From positions 1 through 7,851 of the forward strand of contig DEEV01000096.1 in assembly GCA_002350445.1 (NCBI GenBank): a DNA stretch of 7,851 nt, written 5' to 3'. This DNA is from Treponema sp. UBA2869. GTDB lineage: Bacteria; Spirochaetota; Spirochaetia; Treponematales; Treponemataceae. Shown one piece after another: positions 5,122 to 7,851 of the stretch. The notes under the pieces are model-generated. The model ran no database searches, was not told where the DNA came from, and saw only the letters and a list, made by a program, of their open reading frames with translations. Made by a program: the position numbers and the translations under genes. Position 1 is the stretch's first letter, and each line of letters opens with the position of its first letter.

Positions 5122-7851
5122 GTTTCTTTTTGCTGTACTTTGTCTTTGTGTCTTCGCAGGAAGTCTTTATATGTTCTGGAAAGAATTGAATTCTACTTCT
5201 TCAAGGTCAGATAAAGACTCTGTTGCCGTAATTGAATTCAAAAGAAGACTTGCTCAGCGTAAATTTTCGGACAGGGTAGTATGGGAACGTTTACAGCAAA
5301 AATCAACTCTCTATAATGCAGATACAATCAGAACTGCTGATGATTCTGATGCAACAATTTATTTTAATGATGGTACAACTCTTGATATTCACGAAAATAC
5401 AATGCTCCAGATTTTTTATTCTGATGGCGGCGTAAATATTAATATTTCTGGCGGTAATGTAGATGTCGATACGACAGATTCCGGTAAAAAGGTTTCTGTT
5501 TCTCTTGGCGATGGTTCTGTTGTTCATCTGGATACAGGTTCCAGGCTTACTGCGAATGCGGCAGATGACGGTTCTGCAAATTTTCAGCTTAAAGACGGTA
5601 ATGCGTTAATTCAGACAAAGAATGGAGAACAGGCTTCTATTGTGCAGGGTGAAGGTATTGAACTTAGTGAAGACGGTGGCTTAAAGCATCATTCTATTTC
5701 TGTAACTTCGATTAAGCGTGATGAAAAGCTTATTACTTACGATGAAGAGACTATACCAGTTGTTATAAAATGGAATGTAGCAGATGATTATAAAAATGAA
5801 AAAATTATAGTAGAAACATCTTACAGTCAGAAATTCGATAAAATTGAGCAGAGCTTTGAACGTACTGGAGCCGATTCTGTTACTGTTGATTCTTCAAAGG
5901 GAAAGCTTTACTGGCGTGTTTATCCTGCAAAGGAAAAAGAAGATCCTGTTCGGGGCCGAATATCAGTTGCTTCACTTTCTCCTGTTGTGCCTGTTTCTCC
6001 GGCTCAAAAGGCAGTTTTTGCGTATAGAAATGAATATGACCTTCCTAGAATAATGTTTACCTGGACCGGAAATGAATATGCCGTTAATTACAAAATTGAA
6101 ATTTCTCCAGATTCGAATTTTTCTTCGTTTGCAGTTCAGGATGTTGTAAACGAACCTCAGTATGTATGTAAATCTCTTGCCGAAGGAACTTATTTCTGGC
6201 GGGTAACACCGTATTATAAAATTATAGATGAAGGATATTCAGAACCTTCTGATGCTTTAAGTTTTAAGGTTAGCCTTAATTCTGATTTACAGCCTCCTGT
6301 GCTGCTGGTTCCTTATGCAAAGGCAAAAATTCCGTCTTATTCTAAAGATTCGGAACTTGCCTTTATGTGGAAATCAGCTGTAAAAAAGGCTGATTTTAAG
6401 CTGGAACTTTCTGCGACTGAAGATTTTTCTGAGATTTTATGGGCATCTGAAACCACTAATTCTACAAGAATGACTATGCCCTATAATCATTCAAATTTGC
6501 CTGACGGAAAATATTACTGGCGCGTTACCCGTTCTTCCGCTGAAGATTTGAATCCGGTTACTTCTGAACCTCTTAGTTTTGATGTGGCCCTTTACATTCC
6601 GGGTGAAACAAAGCTTGTGTATCCGCCTGTAAATTATTCTGTTGAACAGGCAAAAGTTTCTAATGTTGGCTTTACCTGGAAACTTGCAGACGAATTTATT
6701 GGAAAAGATACAGTTTCTGTATTCCAGATTTCTCCTGTACCTGATTTTTCGCGCAACGTAACAGAAATAAAAACCGAAAACTGCGAAATTCGCAATATCA
6801 ATGTGCCTTCCGGCAAAAATTACTGGAGAATTGGCGTTGAAAATCCTAAGACTTCGCTTGCTGAATCATTTACACCGTATAGGGCAATTAATGTTCTTGG
6901 TCGGCTTGAAGCTCCAAAAATCAATAAACCTGCCGCCTCTCAGCTTATTACGGTAAACGGTTCAAATTCAGTAACCTTTGCCTGGTCTGAAGTAAAAGGA
7001 GCCAATTACTATAAACTTAAAGTTCTGGATGCAGAATCTGAGAGGGTTTTATGCGAAGTTCCTTCAACAAAGAAAACTGAATCTTTGCTTGTAATTCCGT
7101 CTGATTCTTTTGCCGCAGTAGGAAAGAAAAAATCACTTAAATGTACTGTGCAGGCATTTTCTGATGAAACAGAAGTTTCTGCGCTCAGAATTGGGCCTGT
7201 TTCTGAATGTGCTTTTGAAGTACGGCAGCCGCTTCCACTTAAGCTTTTGTCGCCTTTAAATGGTGTCAAAATTAACGGTCTTAACGCTTTGCGTCAGCCG
7301 GTTGTGCTAAGCTGGTCGTCAGAAGAAAAAATAAATAATGCAGAGCTTGTTCTTAAAAAACGTCTTTCGAACGGAAGTTATAAAACTGTAGAACGTTTTT
7401 CTAATGCAAAAAAGCAGGTTAGCCTTAAACGTCTTGCGCCTGGAACATATAAATGGTCTGTTTCTTCTGTGTTTACAGATGGTGTTGTTATTGAACCTGA
7501 AGAAAACGGTTCTTTTGTTGTAACGGAAGTTCCGCCGCTTTCTAAGCCGGTTCAAACACTTCCTGCTGCCAGTTCTGTTCTTGGCACAGAATATTTTAAG
7601 TCAAATAAAAATCTTATTTTTAAATGGAATGCCGTAAGCGGTGCGACAGATTATAATTTTGTTCTTTATCAAAAACTTTCCGGCGGTGGTCTTAAAAAGG
7701 TTTTTGAGCGCAATAAAGTGCGTGATACTGAAATAAAACTGCGTGATTTGAAAATCCTTGCAAACGGGGAATTTCAGTGGCAGGTAACTGCTTATGCTCA
7801 TGCACGAGACAATTTTGAAGAGCAGAGGAGTCCCGAAACTTCTTCGGTATT
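5090..7851 (+). CDS. FecR-domain envelope protein with tandem Fn3-like repeats (partial, C-terminus off the right edge)
   Basis: Reads open for 920 codons to the right edge, with no stop. The N-terminus is basic (MKKKTKLRF) followed by one hydrophobic segment (about 10-29) without a clear lipobox, so a membrane-anchored extracytoplasmic protein is expected. A FecR-type region spans about 45-190: NADTIRT (76-82) is followed by two copies of a 'DG(T/S)...L...GN' motif, with DG at 94 and 141 and GN at 122-123 and 170-171. After it come seven repeats of about 100 residues. Each has a first strand ending in Trp (228, 325, 427, 530, 632, 742, 846); six also have a later YxWRV-like strand (Trp 275, 370, 477, 579, 789, 897). 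This pattern is Fn3/Ig-like. FecR domains occur in sigma-regulators and in envelope proteins; no sigma factor is seen here, so I favour a structural or ligand-binding role. The start ATG 5090 has GGAG nine bases upstream; the next in-frame ATG (5171) falls inside the hydrophobic segment. Its exact function is unknown. Confidence 0.85.
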   Translation, partial: MKKKTKLRFPEFLFAVLCLCVFAGSLYMFWKELNSTSSRSDKDSVAVIEFKRRLAQRKFSDRVVWERLQQKSTLYNADTIRTADDSDATIYFNDGTTLDIHENTMLQIFYSDGGVNINISGGNVDVDTTDSGKKVSVSLGDGSVVHLDTGSRLTANAADDGSANFQLKDGNALIQTKNGEQASIVQGEGIELSEDGGLKHHSISVTSIKRDEKLITYDEETIPVVIKWNVADDYKNEKIIVETSYSQKFDKIEQSFERTGADSVTVDSSKGKLYWRVYPAKEKEDPVRGRISVASLSPVVPVSPAQKAVFAYRNEYDLPRIMFTWTGNEYAVNYKIEISPDSNFSSFAVQDVVNEPQYVCKSLAEGTYFWRVTPYYKIIDEGYSEPSDALSFKVSLNSDLQPPVLLVPYAKAKIPSYSKDSELAFMWKSAVKKADFKLELSATEDFSEILWASETTNSTRMTMPYNHSNLPDGKYYWRVTRSSAEDLNPVTSEPLSFDVALYIPGETKLVYPPVNYSVEQAKVSNVGFTWKLADEFIGKDTVSVFQISPVPDFSRNVTEIKTENCEIRNINVPSGKNYWRIGVENPKTSLAESFTPYRAINVLGRLEAPKINKPAASQLITVNGSNSVTFAWSEVKGANYYKLKVLDAESERVLCEVPSTKKTESLLVIPSDSFAAVGKKKSLKCTVQAFSDETEVSALRIGPVSECAFEVRQPLPLKLLSPLNGVKINGLNALRQPVVLSWSSEEKINNAELVLKKRLSNGSYKTVERFSNAKKQVSLKRLAPGTYKWSVSSVFTDGVVIEPEENGSFVVTEVPPLSKPVQTLPAASSVLGTEYFKSNKNLIFKWNAVSGATDYNFVLYQKLSGGGLKKVFERNKVRDTEIKLRDLKILANGEFQWQVTAYAHARDNFEEQRSPETSSV
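5756..7851 (+). repeat. Seven tandem Fn3-like protein repeats (about 100 residues each)
   Basis: Coding repeats within the FecR-domain gene, diverged at DNA level but clear in protein. Consensus: Pro-containing linker, a strand ending FxW, then Y.(I/L).(I/L), a variable middle, then LxxGxYxWRV. The first Trp of successive units lies 97, 102, 103, 102, 110 and 104 residues apart. The two Trp within a unit lie 45-51 residues apart. Unit five lacks the second Trp: KCTVQAF (684-690) takes its place. Unit seven (Trp 846 and 897) ends close to the window edge, so more copies may follow. The even spacing suggests a rod-like extracytoplasmic region. Confidence 0.75.

Noticed and set aside
5123..5165. 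Lipoprotein signal (Cys residues in the first hydrophobic segment of the FecR-domain protein)
   Set aside because: The Cys residues sit in LCLCVFAG without the small residue before Cys that a lipobox needs, so a signal anchor is the safer call. Spirochaete lipoboxes are loose, so this is not fully excluded.
5844..6053. Plus-strand 69-codon frame within the FecR-domain gene, and antisense frames at 5303-5527, 6634-6816, 7009-7269, 7319-7555 and 7601-7801
   Set aside because: All lie inside the 920-codon frame, which has consistent repeat structure; these are shadows.

Overview
The window looks like chromosomal DNA from a spirochaete, most probably a Treponema. This is an inference from AT-rich codon use, the spermidine/putrescine transporter order, and a membrane class III cyclase coupled to a FecR-domain protein with Fn3-like repeats. 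No rRNA or taxonomic marker is present, so the genus is not proven. I see no mobile element, CRISPR array, tRNA or rRNA, and no gene-free stretch longer than 300 bases.

Left part (1-2597, minus strand): an operon reading right to left, potA (ATPase), potB (permease) and potC (permease, cut by the left edge). It would make the inner-membrane part of an ABC importer for polyamines. The substrate-binding protein gene potD is expected beyond the left edge. The gaps are short: 17 bases between potA and potB with the start chosen here, and 21 bases between potB and potC.

Middle (2598-2793): a 196-base AT-rich divergent intergenic region. It holds a good sigma-70-type promoter firing right into the cyclase gene and a weaker candidate firing left into potA. 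The two candidate -35 boxes are the arms of a perfect 7-base inverted repeat. The predicted potA leader also contains a GC-rich hairpin that pairs well only on the potA strand.

Right part (2794-7851, plus strand): a two-gene unit. The first gene encodes a 775-residue membrane-bound adenylate cyclase with a Lys-rich cytoplasmic N-terminus, a transmembrane helix, an extracytoplasmic Cache-like sensor, a second transmembrane helix, a HAMP domain and a class III catalytic domain. The second gene overlaps its end by 32 bases and runs off the right edge after 920 codons. It encodes a membrane-anchored extracytoplasmic protein with two FecR-type motifs followed by seven Fn3-like repeats of about 100 residues. 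The overlap suggests coupled synthesis of a cAMP-producing receptor and an envelope protein. That pairing is the most interesting feature of the window; a functional link is only inferred.
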